A stretch of 64,000 bases of DNA from positions 34,313-98,312 of the forward strand of contig DATHKR010000056.1 in assembly GCA_035489015.1 (NCBI GenBank). Direction: 5' to 3'. Below the pieces are notes generated by a model that saw only the letters and a program-made list of their open reading frames with translations, searched no databases and had not been told where the DNA came from. Each line of letters starts with the position of its first letter. Position 1 is the stretch's first letter. Origin of the DNA: DATFRY01 sp035489015 (lineage in GTDB: Bacteria; Myxococcota_A; Polyangia; Haliangiales; Haliangiaceae). Both the position numbers and the translations under genes were made by a program. Positions 40,303 to 49,952 of the stretch are shown here, piece after piece.

Positions 40303-40313
40303 TCCCCGGCGCC

Positions 40314-42683
<2,370 letters not shown>

Positions 42684-42692
42684 GGCGGCCTC

Positions 42693-43163
42693 CTAGCCCT
42701 GCTTCTCGGCGGCGTACTGGATCGCCTTGACGATGTTGACGTAGCCGGTGCAGCGACAGAGGTTGCCGGAGATCGCCTCGCGGATCTCCAGCTCGCTGGG
42801 CCGGTGGTTCTCCTCGAGCAGCGCGCACGCGGTGATCATCATGCCGGGGGTGCAGAAGCCGCACTGGAGGCCGTGCTTCTCCCAGAAGCCCTCCTGGACC
42901 GCGTTGAGCGCGCCGTTGACCTCCATCCCCTCGACCGTGCGCACGGCGCACTGATCGGCCTGCACCGCCAGCACCGTGCACGACTTGGTCGGCAGCCCGT
43001 CGAGGAGGACGGTGCACGCCCCGCAGTGCGACGTCTCGCAGCCGATGTGGGTGCCGGTCAGGCGCAAGGTCTCGCGCAGGAAGTGCACCAGCAGGAGTCG
43101 CGAGTCGACCTCGGCCGCGTGCACGGTGCCGTTGACGTCGATCTTGATCGAATGCCTGGACAT
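42693..43163 (-). CDS. coxS: CO dehydrogenase small subunit, two [2Fe-2S] clusters
   Basis: A 156-residue iron-sulphur subunit that carries electrons from the Mo site to FAD. The N-terminal plant-ferredoxin-like domain ligates one cluster through Cys42, Cys47, Cys50 and Cys62 (GCETSHCGAC...SC). The C-terminal four-helix domain ligates the second through Cys101, Cys104, Cys136 and Cys138 (CGFCTPGM...LCRCTGY). The length and spacing are those of the xanthine oxidase family. It begins 3 bases after coxM stops and ends 9 bases before coxL, the classic M-S-L order, so the three structural subunits are made from one message. Confidence 0.95.
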   Translation of the reverse strand: MSRHSIKIDVNGTVHAAEVDSRLLLVHFLRETLRLTGTHIGCETSHCGACTVLLDGLPTKSCTVLAVQADQCAVRTVEGMEVNGALNAVQEGFWEKHGLQCGFCTPGMMITACALLEENHRPSELEIREAISGNLCRCTGYVNIVKAIQYAAEKQG

Positions 43164-43166
43164 GAC

Positions 43167-44039
43167 CTAGTGACCTCCCGCGCGCTGGATCGCCAGCTTC
43201 AGGGCGCGCCCGGTCAGGATGCGCGCCATCTCTCGCTTGTACTCGACGGTGCCGCGCCGGTCGGCGGACGGCTGGGCCGCCTGGCCGGCCAGGCGCGCCG
43301 TCTCGGCGATGACCGCGTCGTCCGGCACCTTGCCGGTCAGGTAGGCCTCGGCCGCGGTCGGGTGAATCGGGACCGGACCGGCGTTGGTCAGGCCGAGACC
43401 GACCCTTTCGACCGCGCCGGACGCGGACAGCGTCACCTGCGCCGCCGCCGCCGCGGTGGCGTAGTCACCGACCTTTCGCTCCAGCTTGACGTAGGCGCCG
43501 CCGCTCCTCGGCGGCGGGATCGGCACGCGGATCTCGGTCAGGATCTCGTCCGGCGCCAGCGCGGTGGAGAACAGGCCGCGGAAGAACTGATCGACCGGGA
43601 TGGTTCGCGCTCCGTTCGGCCCGGTCGCCACCACCTCGGCGCCGAGCGCGATCATGGTGGCCGGGTGGTCGTTGGCCGGGTCACCGTGGGCCAGGTTGCC
43701 GCCGACGGTGGCGCGATTGCGGACCAGCGGGTCGGCGATGACGCGCGTGGTGTCGTGGAGGATCGGGTAGCGGGTGCGGATGAGGTCGGACTTCTCGAGC
43801 GCGACCTCCGGCGTGCACCCGCCGATGACGAGCACTCCCTTTTCCTCGCGCAGGTAGGTGAGCCCGGCGATCTTGCTGATGTCGATCAGGTGCTCGGGCG
43901 AGGCCAGGCGGATCTTGAGGAGCGGCAGCAGGCTCTGGCCGCCCGACATCACCTTGGCGGTGTCCCCGTACTTGGTCAGCAGGGCGACCGCCTCCCCGAG
44001 CGAGCTCGGGCGGTGGTAGTCGAACGCAGGCGGGATCAT
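43167..44039 (-). CDS. coxM: CO dehydrogenase medium subunit, FAD-binding
   Basis: A 290-residue flavoprotein subunit that takes electrons from the iron-sulphur subunit and delivers them to the respiratory chain. The FAD-binding motifs are GGQSLLPLLKIRL (about 33-45) and TVGGNLAHGDPANDHP (111-126), both diagnostic for the family. The C-terminal part has the CO-dehydrogenase flavoprotein domain (LERKVGDYATAAAAAQVTL). ATG at 44039 is chosen because GGAAGGAGCC precedes it and the fold starts directly. The frame remains open far upstream but only antisense to coxG and coxE. It is 35 bases from coxG and 3 from coxS. Confidence 0.95.
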   Translation of the reverse strand: MIPPAFDYHRPSSLGEAVALLTKYGDTAKVMSGGQSLLPLLKIRLASPEHLIDISKIAGLTYLREEKGVLVIGGCTPEVALEKSDLIRTRYPILHDTTRVIADPLVRNRATVGGNLAHGDPANDHPATMIALGAEVVATGPNGARTIPVDQFFRGLFSTALAPDEILTEIRVPIPPPRSGGAYVKLERKVGDYATAAAAAQVTLSASGAVERVGLGLTNAGPVPIHPTAAEAYLTGKVPDDAVIAETARLAGQAAQPSADRRGTVEYKREMARILTGRALKLAIQRAGGH

Positions 44040-44074
44040 GGTGGCTCCTTCCTCGCGGTTCTTCGGATGACGGA

Positions 44075-44851
44075 TCAGCGGATGAAGAGGATGTAGACGA
44101 GCGCGGCGATCACGGCCAGGACGCCCCAGAAGGCCGGGCCGGACAGCATGCGCAGCGCGGCTCGACGGGCGGCGCGGGCGCCGATCGCGCCGAGGTCGAG
44201 GGCGGCCTCCGGCGCGTTGACCGGCAGCGCGGCGACCGGCGGCGTGGACACCGGCACCGCGGACACCACCGGCGCGGACAGAGGTGGCACGGTCACCGGC
44301 GCGGCGGGCGTCGGCGCGACGGGCACCGGAGTGGCGGGCACCGACGTGGCCTGGTCGCTGCCCGACGGTGGCGACGGCGGCGGCGACGCCGCGGCCTCCG
44401 CCTCCAGCTCGGCCCGCACCCGCTGGGAGAAGATCTGGAACAGCTCGTCGCTGACGTCCTGGATCATCCCGCGCCCCATCTGGGCCAGGATCCCGGTGAC
44501 GCTCACGTCGGAGGTGGCGGTGATCTCGGTCTTGCCGGGCCCGACTTCGGCCAGCGAGGACGACAGCTTCATGTTCGCCCCGCCCTTCCCCTTCACGTCC
44601 TGGCCGGACGCGACGATCTCGGCCACCCGAGCGTCCGCGTCGAGCCGCTGGAACACCACCTTGCCCTTGTAGCTGGTGGTGACCGGCCCGACCTTGATGG
44701 TCATCGTCCCGGTGTAGGTCTTGTCGTCGACCTGGTTGGTGATCGCGGCGCCGGGCAGACAGCCGGCCACCCGGCGCGGGTCGATGAGGAACTGCCACAC
44801 CGCGGCGGGGGCCGCGTTTACGACGAAGGTCTTGACGACTTGAAAGGCCAT
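44075..44851 (-). CDS. coxG: CoxG-type SRPBCC membrane-anchoring protein
   Basis: A 258-residue protein with an N-terminal SRPBCC (START-like) fold, about 1-150, matching CoxG: FQVVKTFVVNAAPAAVWQFL, RVAGCLPGAAI and GKTEITATSDVSVTGILAQMG. A Pro/Val/Ala-rich linker of about 70 residues and a single C-terminal transmembrane helix (FWGVLAVIAALVYILFIR) follow. In carboxydotrophs CoxG helps attach CO dehydrogenase to the cytoplasmic membrane so that electrons reach the quinone pool. The long linker would let the anchored domain reach the enzyme. It lies between coxE and coxM. Confidence 0.9.
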   Translation of the reverse strand: MAFQVVKTFVVNAAPAAVWQFLIDPRRVAGCLPGAAITNQVDDKTYTGTMTIKVGPVTTSYKGKVVFQRLDADARVAEIVASGQDVKGKGGANMKLSSSLAEVGPGKTEITATSDVSVTGILAQMGRGMIQDVSDELFQIFSQRVRAELEAEAAASPPPSPPSGSDQATSVPATPVPVAPTPAAPVTVPPLSAPVVSAVPVSTPPVAALPVNAPEAALDLGAIGARAARRAALRMLSGPAFWGVLAVIAALVYILFIR

Positions 44852-44854
44852 GGG

Positions 44855-46045
44855 TCACGTCCTCAGGTGCGGTAGGAGGCGCTCGAGCGACGCGAGGTCG
44901 TGCGCCGGTGCGAGGAGATCGAGGTGGGGCAGCGCGGCGCTCATGCCGGCCGCGGTCGGCTCGAACCGCGGGTCGCCGGCCAGCGGGTTCAGCCACAGGA
45001 CGCGGCGCGCGCGGGCCCGAATGCGGCGCATGGACTCGCCGACCAGGGCGGTGTCGCCGCGGTCGAGCCCGTCGCTCAGCACCACCACCACCGTGCGCGA
45101 GTCGACCAGCGCGGTGAGGTGGCGGGCGACGAACGCGGCCAGGCACTCGCCGATGCGGGTCCCGCCCGACCAGTCCGGCACCGCCTCGCGCAGGCGCGCC
45201 GCCATCACCGCCGGCCGGGTCACCCCCAGCCAGGCGGTGATGCGGACCAGCTCGGTGTTGAACGCGAACACCTCGGTGCGCCGGGCCACCCGGCGGAGCG
45301 AGCGGGCAAAGGCGAGCAGGAAGCGAGCATGGGCCTCCATCGATCCGCTGGTGTCGCAGAGGAGCACCAGCCGCGCGGCCTCGACCGGGCGGACCCGGCG
45401 GGCCAGCGTGACCAGCTCGCCGCCGGTGGCGAGGGACCGGCGCAGGCTGCGGCGCAGGTCGGCCCGCCCGCGCGCGCGCGCGTCGACCGGGACCCAGCGC
45501 CGGGTGCGCCGGGTGGCCAGGCGGCGGGCCAGCCGGTCGAGGATCGGCTCCATGGCGGCGAGGTCGCGCTCGTCGCACAGCTCGAAGGGCTTTCGCCGGT
45601 GAAGCGCCTGGGCGCTGGCGCCGGGCCGGTCGCCGTCCGGCTCGTCATCTGGCTCTTCTGGTGGCTCTTCTGGTGGCTCGTTCCGAGGATCGCCACCGTC
45701 GGTGGCGGCGGCCAGGGGGGCGAGCCGGGCCGGCACCTTCACGCCGGGTCCCTGGCGCGGCGGCGGCGGGCGATCGGAGCGCGGCTGGTCGTCGGCGTCC
45801 AGCCAGGTGCGGGCGAACGCCTGCTCGAAGTGCGCCGCGTCGGCCGGCCGGATGCGCAGGGTGCAGCGCAGCGCCCGGCGGACCTCGTCGACATCGCCCA
45901 GGTCGATCCGCACCAGCGCGCGGGCGGCGTCGATCTCGTCGCTCAGCGAGACCCGGACGCCGGCGACGCGCAGGGCGCTGGCCAGCCGCGCCAGGTGGAC
46001 CAGCAGATCGTTGCCCGGCCCCGCGCTGTCCGCCGGCCGCGTCAT
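44855..46045 (-). CDS. coxE: CoxE-type von Willebrand A maturation protein
   Basis: A 396-residue protein with a CoxE-like N-terminal region. It includes an acidic/Pro-rich stretch (NEPPEEPPEEPDDEPDG, about 118-134) and a C-terminal VWA domain. The metal-ion adhesion motif is DTSGS (about residue 227) with a later VVVLSDGLDRGD segment. CoxE acts with the CoxD ATPase in inserting sulphur and copper into the CO dehydrogenase active site. ATG at 46045 overlaps the coxD stop (ATGA), so translation is coupled. The frame continues upstream within coxD but only as Arg-rich antisense-like sequence. It is followed by coxG after 3 bases. Confidence 0.9.
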   Translation of the reverse strand: MTRPADSAGPGNDLLVHLARLASALRVAGVRVSLSDEIDAARALVRIDLGDVDEVRRALRCTLRIRPADAAHFEQAFARTWLDADDQPRSDRPPPPRQGPGVKVPARLAPLAAATDGGDPRNEPPEEPPEEPDDEPDGDRPGASAQALHRRKPFELCDERDLAAMEPILDRLARRLATRRTRRWVPVDARARGRADLRRSLRRSLATGGELVTLARRVRPVEAARLVLLCDTSGSMEAHARFLLAFARSLRRVARRTEVFAFNTELVRITAWLGVTRPAVMAARLREAVPDWSGGTRIGECLAAFVARHLTALVDSRTVVVVLSDGLDRGDTALVGESMRRIRARARRVLWLNPLAGDPRFEPTAAGMSAALPHLDLLAPAHDLASLERLLPHLRT

Positions 46046-46947
46046 CCCCCGGCCCCGGCTCCCGCTCCTGCCCGCGCCGCCGCGACCAGCCCGGCGATCT
46101 CGGCGGGCGGCAGCGAGCGGCGGTCGTGCTGATCCTTGATCACGCAGCCGAGGGTGGCCGCGACGGTGTCGGGGTCCAGGTGATCGCTGTGCAGCCGGCA
46201 AAGAGCCCTGGCCCAGTCGATCGTCTCGGCCACGCCCGGGCGCCGCACCAGGTCGCGCGCGCGCAGCCCACCGACGAACCGCGCGATCTCGCCGGCCAGC
46301 GCCTCGCTCGCGCCCGGCACGCGCGAGCGCAGGATGGCGACCTCCTTGGCCACGTCCGGGTGGTCGATGTAGAGGTAGAGGCAGCGGCGGCGGAGCGCGT
46401 CGCCGATCTCGCGCGTGGCGTTCGAGGTGACCACCACGTGCGGGACGTGAATGGCGCGGATGGTGCCCAGCTCCGGGATGGTCACCTGGAAATCGGACAG
46501 CACCTCGAGCAGGAAGGCCTCGAACGCCTCGTCGGCCCGGTCGATCTCGTCGATGAGCAGCACGGCCGGACCGTCAACCCGGGTCAGCGCGCGCAGGAGC
46601 GGGCGCTCGAGCAGGTAGGCGCGCGAGAAGATCGCCTCCTCCATCGCCTCGGCGGTCTGGCCGGACGCCTCGGCCATGCGCACTCGCAGGAGCTGGCGCG
46701 GGTAGTTCCACTCGTAGAGCGCGGTGGAGACGTCGAGCCCCTCGTAGCACTGCAGGCGGATGAGCTCGGTGCCGGCCAGCTCGGACCAGACCCGGGCGAT
46801 CTCGGTCTTGCCGACGCCGGCGTCGCCCTCGACCAGGAGCGGGCGGCCGAGCTCGCGGGCCAGGAAGACCGCGGTGGCGATCGACTCGTCGGCGATGTAG
46901 CCGAGCGCCGCCATCTCGCCGTCGAGCTCGTGGATCTCGCGCCTCAT
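46042..46947 (-). CDS. coxD: CoxD-type MoxR AAA+ ATPase
   Basis: A 301-residue AAA+ ATPase of the MoxR class. Walker A is LLVEGDAGVGKTEIA (about 38-52), Walker B is VLLIDEIDRAD (about 124-134) and sensor 1 is VVVTSNATREIGD. Its known role in carboxydotrophs is to remodel apo-CO dehydrogenase so that the [CuSMoO2] site can be completed, working with the VWA protein CoxE. ATG at 46947 overlaps the stop of the XdhC-YHS gene (ATGA), and its own stop overlaps coxE. The C-terminal tail is Ala/Gly-rich (ARAGAGAGAGG). The start is placed where the MoxR fold begins. Confidence 0.93.
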   Translation of the reverse strand: MRREIHELDGEMAALGYIADESIATAVFLARELGRPLLVEGDAGVGKTEIARVWSELAGTELIRLQCYEGLDVSTALYEWNYPRQLLRVRMAEASGQTAEAMEEAIFSRAYLLERPLLRALTRVDGPAVLLIDEIDRADEAFEAFLLEVLSDFQVTIPELGTIRAIHVPHVVVTSNATREIGDALRRRCLYLYIDHPDVAKEVAILRSRVPGASEALAGEIARFVGGLRARDLVRRPGVAETIDWARALCRLHSDHLDPDTVAATLGCVIKDQHDRRSLPPAEIAGLVAAARAGAGAGAGG

Positions 46948-48005
46948 CCGCCCTCGCCCGGCATGGTGGCGCGATCGGCTCGCGCCGCCCGCGCGAGGTA
47001 GCGCGACGGCGCGGCCAGGAAGCGCTCGCGGCAGCGCGCGCAGCAGAAGCCGTAGCGGACCCCGTCCAGCTCGGCGACGTGGCGGGCGCGGTCGATCTCG
47101 ACGGTCATGCCGCAGACCGGATCGACCGCGGACGCCGACGCCGGCACCGGCGCCGACACCGATACCGACACGGGCCCGCCCGGCCCGGGCGCCGCGGCGA
47201 CCTCGTCCGCCGGCGTGGCGACGATCGCCTCGCGCCGCAGCTTGATGATCTCGGCGAACACGCTGACCGCCAGCTCCTCCGGCCGCCGCGCCCCCACGTC
47301 GAGGCCGGCCGGGTTGTGCACCCGATCGATCTCGGCCGCCGCCACCCCGCGCGCGAGCAGGGTCTCGCGCAGCTCGGCGAACCGTCGCCGGCTGGCCACC
47401 ACCCCGAGATACACCGGCCGGGCCGCGATCGCCGCCGCCAGCGCGTCCTCGTCGAACTCGCCCATCGTGGCGACCACCGCGTAGAGCGGCTCGCGACACG
47501 GCGCCCGCGCCGCCTCGCCGGTCGGATCATCGATCACCCGATCGGCCGCCGCCGCCGCGCCGTCGCCCAGCCCGGGCGCGACCAGCTCGGTGGCGTAGCC
47601 CATCGCGCGGCCGACCGCGGCCAGCGCGCGCGCCGCCGGCGACGCGCCGAACACGCGCACGCGCGGCGCCGGCATCACCGGCTCGAGGAAGATCTCCACG
47701 GTCCCTCCGCTGTGGCAGGTGATCGGCAGCACGGTCATCCCGGGTCGGGTCGCCGCGGCCGGGTCTGGCCCCAGCGACAGCAGGCGCGGCTCACCATCGG
47801 CCAGCACTCGCTCGGCCTCGCGCCTCACCGACGGCGCCGCGCACGCTCCGCCGATCCAGCCGTGATAGACGCCGTCGCCGGTGATGACCGCCATGTCGCC
47901 GGGCTGGGCCGAGCTGGCCGGCTCGCGCCGCACCACCACCGCCAGCACGAATGGCTCGCGCCGCCGGCTGAGCTCGGCGGCCAGCTGGAGCAGCTCGGCC
48001 CTCAC
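46944..48005 (-). CDS. XdhC/CoxF-type maturation protein fused to a YHS domain
   Basis: A 353-residue protein. Residues 1-110 form the XdhC N-domain (AELLQLAAELSRRREPFVL and MAVITGDGVYHGWIGGACA, then CHSGGTVEIFLEP). Residues 125-270 form the Rossmann-like XdhC C-domain (RVRVFGASPAARALAAVG). After an Ala/Val/Pro linker, the C-terminus (about 305-345) is a YHS domain with DPVCGMTVEID and FCCARCRERFLA, likely metal-binding. XdhC-type proteins hold molybdopterin cofactor and promote its sulphuration. A copper-binding YHS module here would fit an enzyme that needs a Mo-S-Cu centre, which is inference. GTG at 48005 overlaps the mocA stop (GTGA). Confidence 0.85.
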   Translation of the reverse strand: MRAELLQLAAELSRRREPFVLAVVVRREPASSAQPGDMAVITGDGVYHGWIGGACAAPSVRREAERVLADGEPRLLSLGPDPAAATRPGMTVLPITCHSGGTVEIFLEPVMPAPRVRVFGASPAARALAAVGRAMGYATELVAPGLGDGAAAAADRVIDDPTGEAARAPCREPLYAVVATMGEFDEDALAAAIAARPVYLGVVASRRRFAELRETLLARGVAAAEIDRVHNPAGLDVGARRPEELAVSVFAEIIKLRREAIVATPADEVAAAPGPGGPVSVSVSAPVPASASAVDPVCGMTVEIDRARHVAELDGVRYGFCCARCRERFLAAPSRYLARAARADRATMPGEGG

Positions 48006-48613
48006 CGCGCCGCCCCTCCGCCCGCGACCCGCTCGAGGTCGGCGGGCACGTCCAGATCGGTCAGCCGGTCCGCCGGCCAGTCGACCGCGATCTCCTCGCC
48101 GCGGTGGCGCTTGATGACCGCCTTGCCGCAGCCCTCTCCGTCGAGGGCGCGCAGCTCGCCGAACAACGCCGCGCCGTACACGATCGGTGGCGCGATCACC
48201 TCGCCGTAGCGCGACACCACCAGCGGCGCCCCGGCCTCGCGCCACCGCGCCACCAGGGTGCGGATCATCGCGGCGTCGACCAGCGGCATGTCGGCGAGCA
48301 TGACCACCGCGGCCGGGACTCCGTCCGGCAAGGCGGCGATCCCGGTCCGGAGCGACGTGTTGAGGCCGCGCGCGTGGTCCGGGTTGAACACCGTCTGCGC
48401 GTCGGTCCGGGCCAGCGCGTCGCGCACCCGGTCGGCCTCGTGCCCGACCACGACCAGGAGCGGATCGAGCCCGGCGGCGAACGCGGTCGCCACGGCCCGG
48501 TCGAGCACCGTCCGGCCGTCGAGAGACAGGAACAGCTTGTTCTGCCCCATTCGCCTCGACATGCCCGCGGCGAGCAGGATTCCTGCAACTTCTGGAGCGG
48601 TGGAACGATCCAT
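48002..48613 (-). CDS. mocA: MocA-type molybdenum cofactor cytidylyltransferase
   Basis: A 203-residue nucleotidyltransferase. The NTP-binding loop is ILLAAGMSRRMGQNKL near the N-terminus. LVVVGHEADRVRDAL, FNPDHARGLNTSLRTG and VVMLADMPLVDAAMI give the typical MobA/MocA pattern, and DLDVPADLERV closes the fold. It would add CMP to molybdopterin to make the cytidine dinucleotide cofactor that CO dehydrogenase uses. ATG at 48613 has GGAGGGGCC upstream. A sigma-70-like promoter lies about 65 bases further upstream, so this gene may begin the main cox transcript. Confidence 0.9.
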   Translation of the reverse strand: MDRSTAPEVAGILLAAGMSRRMGQNKLFLSLDGRTVLDRAVATAFAAGLDPLLVVVGHEADRVRDALARTDAQTVFNPDHARGLNTSLRTGIAALPDGVPAAVVMLADMPLVDAAMIRTLVARWREAGAPLVVSRYGEVIAPPIVYGAALFGELRALDGEGCGKAVIKRHRGEEIAVDWPADRLTDLDVPADLERVAGGGAAR

Positions 48614-48683
48614 CGGCCCCTCCTTGCTCGACGGTCCGGACCTCCGGCACCGCGGAGCGCACGCCGCGTGCTCCCTCGCGCGC

Positions 48684-48711
48684 AGTGTAGCTCAGTCGCC
48701 CGCCCGATCAA
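48684..48711 (-). promoter_or_regulatory. Sigma-70-like promoter before mocA
   Basis: On the minus strand, TTGATC (48706-48711) and TACACT (48684-48689) are separated by 16 bases. Transcription would start near 48677, giving a leader of about 64 bases. This would place mocA at the head of the eight-gene cox transcript. Confidence 0.5.
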
Positions 48712-48814
48712 ATCGACGGCGCGGCGTGTCGGTCGACCACCATGCGACCACATGTCGTGGGTGCGAGAGGATCGCGTCGCGGTCGCGTTCGACTCGCTCA
48801 TTCACCTGCGGCGG

Positions 48815-48833
48815 GCGCGCACTACGTGCGCGC
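48815..48833 (-). terminator. Strong hairpin at the end of the split XdhC gene
   Basis: GCGCGCAC (48815-48822) and GTGCGCGC (48826-48833) pair perfectly around a TAC loop that overlaps the stop codon at 48822. No U-tract follows, so it may stabilise the message end or attenuate read-through into the mocA operon rather than terminate fully. Confidence 0.35.
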
Positions 48834-49535
48834 GCTCGCCTGATCGGCCGGGCGGGCCGGCTCGACCCCGCGCAGCGCCGCGATGATCTCGCCCAGGATC
48901 GACACCGCGATCTCCGCCGGTGAGCTCGCCCCGATCCGCAGGCCGACCGGACCGCGCAGGCGGCCCAGCCCGGCCGCGTCGATCCCGCGCTCCACGAGCC
49001 GGCCAAGCCGGGCCGCGTGGGTCTTGCGAGAGCCGAGACAGCCGACGTAGAACGCCGGCGACCCCAGCGCGGTCACCAGCGCCGGGTCGTCGAGCTTGGG
49101 GTCGTGGGTCAGCGTCACCACCGCGCTGCGCGCGTCGAGCGCCAGCCCGGCCAGCGCCTCGTCCGGCCACCGCGTGACCAGCGGGACTCCCGGGAAGCGC
49201 GCCTCGGTGGCGAACGCGGTGCGCGGGTCGACCACGGTCACCTCGAACCCGGCCAGCGCGCCCATCGCCGCGAGTGGCTGCGCGATGTGCACCGCGCCGA
49301 CCAGGACCAGCCGGCGCGGCGGGTTGTGCGGCTCGAGGAACACCGGCCCGTCCGGCGTGTCGACCACCTCGGCCTGATCGCGGGCCAGAACCCGGGCCAC
49401 GCCGTCGGCCAGCGCGGCCGGGGCCCACCCGGCCGCGAGCAGCGCCTGCTGATCCCCCTCGATCCAGGTCGCCAGCACCACCGCCCGCCGCGCGGCCCGG
49501 GCCGCGCGCAGCGCCTCGAACACCTCGCGCTTCAC
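48822..49535 (-). CDS. XdhC C-terminal (Rossmann) protein, split partner 2
   Basis: A 237-residue protein that corresponds to the C-terminal half of XdhC/CoxI. LVLVGAVHIAQPLAAMGALAG begins the Rossmann fold at about residue 75, followed by VTVVDPRTAFA, VVTLTHDPKLDDPALVTAL, FYVGCLGSRKTHAARL and IGASSPAEIAVSILGEI. Its first 70 residues are a helical extension. GTG at 49535 overlaps the stop of the upstream N-domain gene (GTGA), so the two are made together and probably form one two-chain XdhC. It would take part in insertion or sulphuration of the molybdenum cofactor of CO dehydrogenase. Confidence 0.85.
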   Translation of the reverse strand: MKREVFEALRAARAARRAVVLATWIEGDQQALLAAGWAPAALADGVARVLARDQAEVVDTPDGPVFLEPHNPPRRLVLVGAVHIAQPLAAMGALAGFEVTVVDPRTAFATEARFPGVPLVTRWPDEALAGLALDARSAVVTLTHDPKLDDPALVTALGSPAFYVGCLGSRKTHAARLGRLVERGIDAAGLGRLRGPVGLRIGASSPAEIAVSILGEIIAALRGVEPARPADQASART

Positions 49536-49855
49536 CTCAGCGCCTCGACGTAGACCTCGACCTTGCCGCCGCAGGCCAGCCCGACCTCCCAGGCCATCTC
49601 GTCGGACACGCCGAAGCCGAGCACGCGCGGCGCGCCGCCGCGCATCACCTCGAGCGCCTCCTGGATGACGGCGCCCTCGATGCAGCCGCCCGACACCGAG
49701 CCGACGAACTCGCCGCGCTCGTTGACCGCCAGCCGGCTGCCGGCCGGCCGCGGCGAGCTGCCCCAGGTGCGGGTCACCGTCGCGAACGCGACCGCCAGAC
49801 CGTCCGCCGCCCACGCCGCTGCCTGGGCGAGGACTTCATCCATGTCCTGTGTCAT
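49532..49855 (-). CDS. XdhC/CoxI N-terminal domain protein, split partner 1
   Basis: A 107-residue protein equal to the XdhC_CoxI N-domain. It has VAFATVTRTWGSSPRPAGS, FVGSVSGGCIEGAVIQEAL with a conserved Cys, and LACGGKVEVYVEAL with a second conserved Cys. In single-chain XdhC these segments precede the Rossmann domain that is here encoded by the next, overlapping gene. ATG at 49855 has GGAGGGGCC upstream, almost the same leader as mocA. It is divergent from sufS with 97 bases between. A TACCCT box at 49887-49892 on the minus strand is a possible promoter. Confidence 0.82.
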   Translation of the reverse strand: MTQDMDEVLAQAAAWAADGLAVAFATVTRTWGSSPRPAGSRLAVNERGEFVGSVSGGCIEGAVIQEALEVMRGGAPRVLGFGVSDEMAWEVGLACGGKVEVYVEALR

Positions 49856-49886
49856 CGGCCCCTCCGCGGACTCTCGTCCAGCCCGG

Positions 49887-49892
49887 AGGGTA
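49887..49892 (-). promoter_or_regulatory. Possible -10 element before the split xdhC pair
   Basis: TACCCT on the minus strand lies about 31 bases before the ATG at 49855. No -35 box is recognisable. Confidence 0.25.
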
Positions 49893-49940
49893 ACCCCGCC
49901 GCGCCCGCGCCGCACCCCCGCGCTCGCCGCACCGATGCGG

Positions 49941-49946
49941 TAGCCT
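49941..49946 (+). promoter_or_regulatory. Putative -10 element, leaderless start of sufS
   Basis: TAGCCT lies 6 bases before the GTG at 49953, the same arrangement as before the TerB and CpdA genes. Confidence 0.4.
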
Positions 49947-49952
49947 CACCGC

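Noticed and set aside
48684..48710. A tRNA-like string (GTAGCTCAGTCG) resembling a D-arm
   Set aside because: No acceptor stem, anticodon arm or T-arm can be formed around it. On the other strand it is part of a good promoter.
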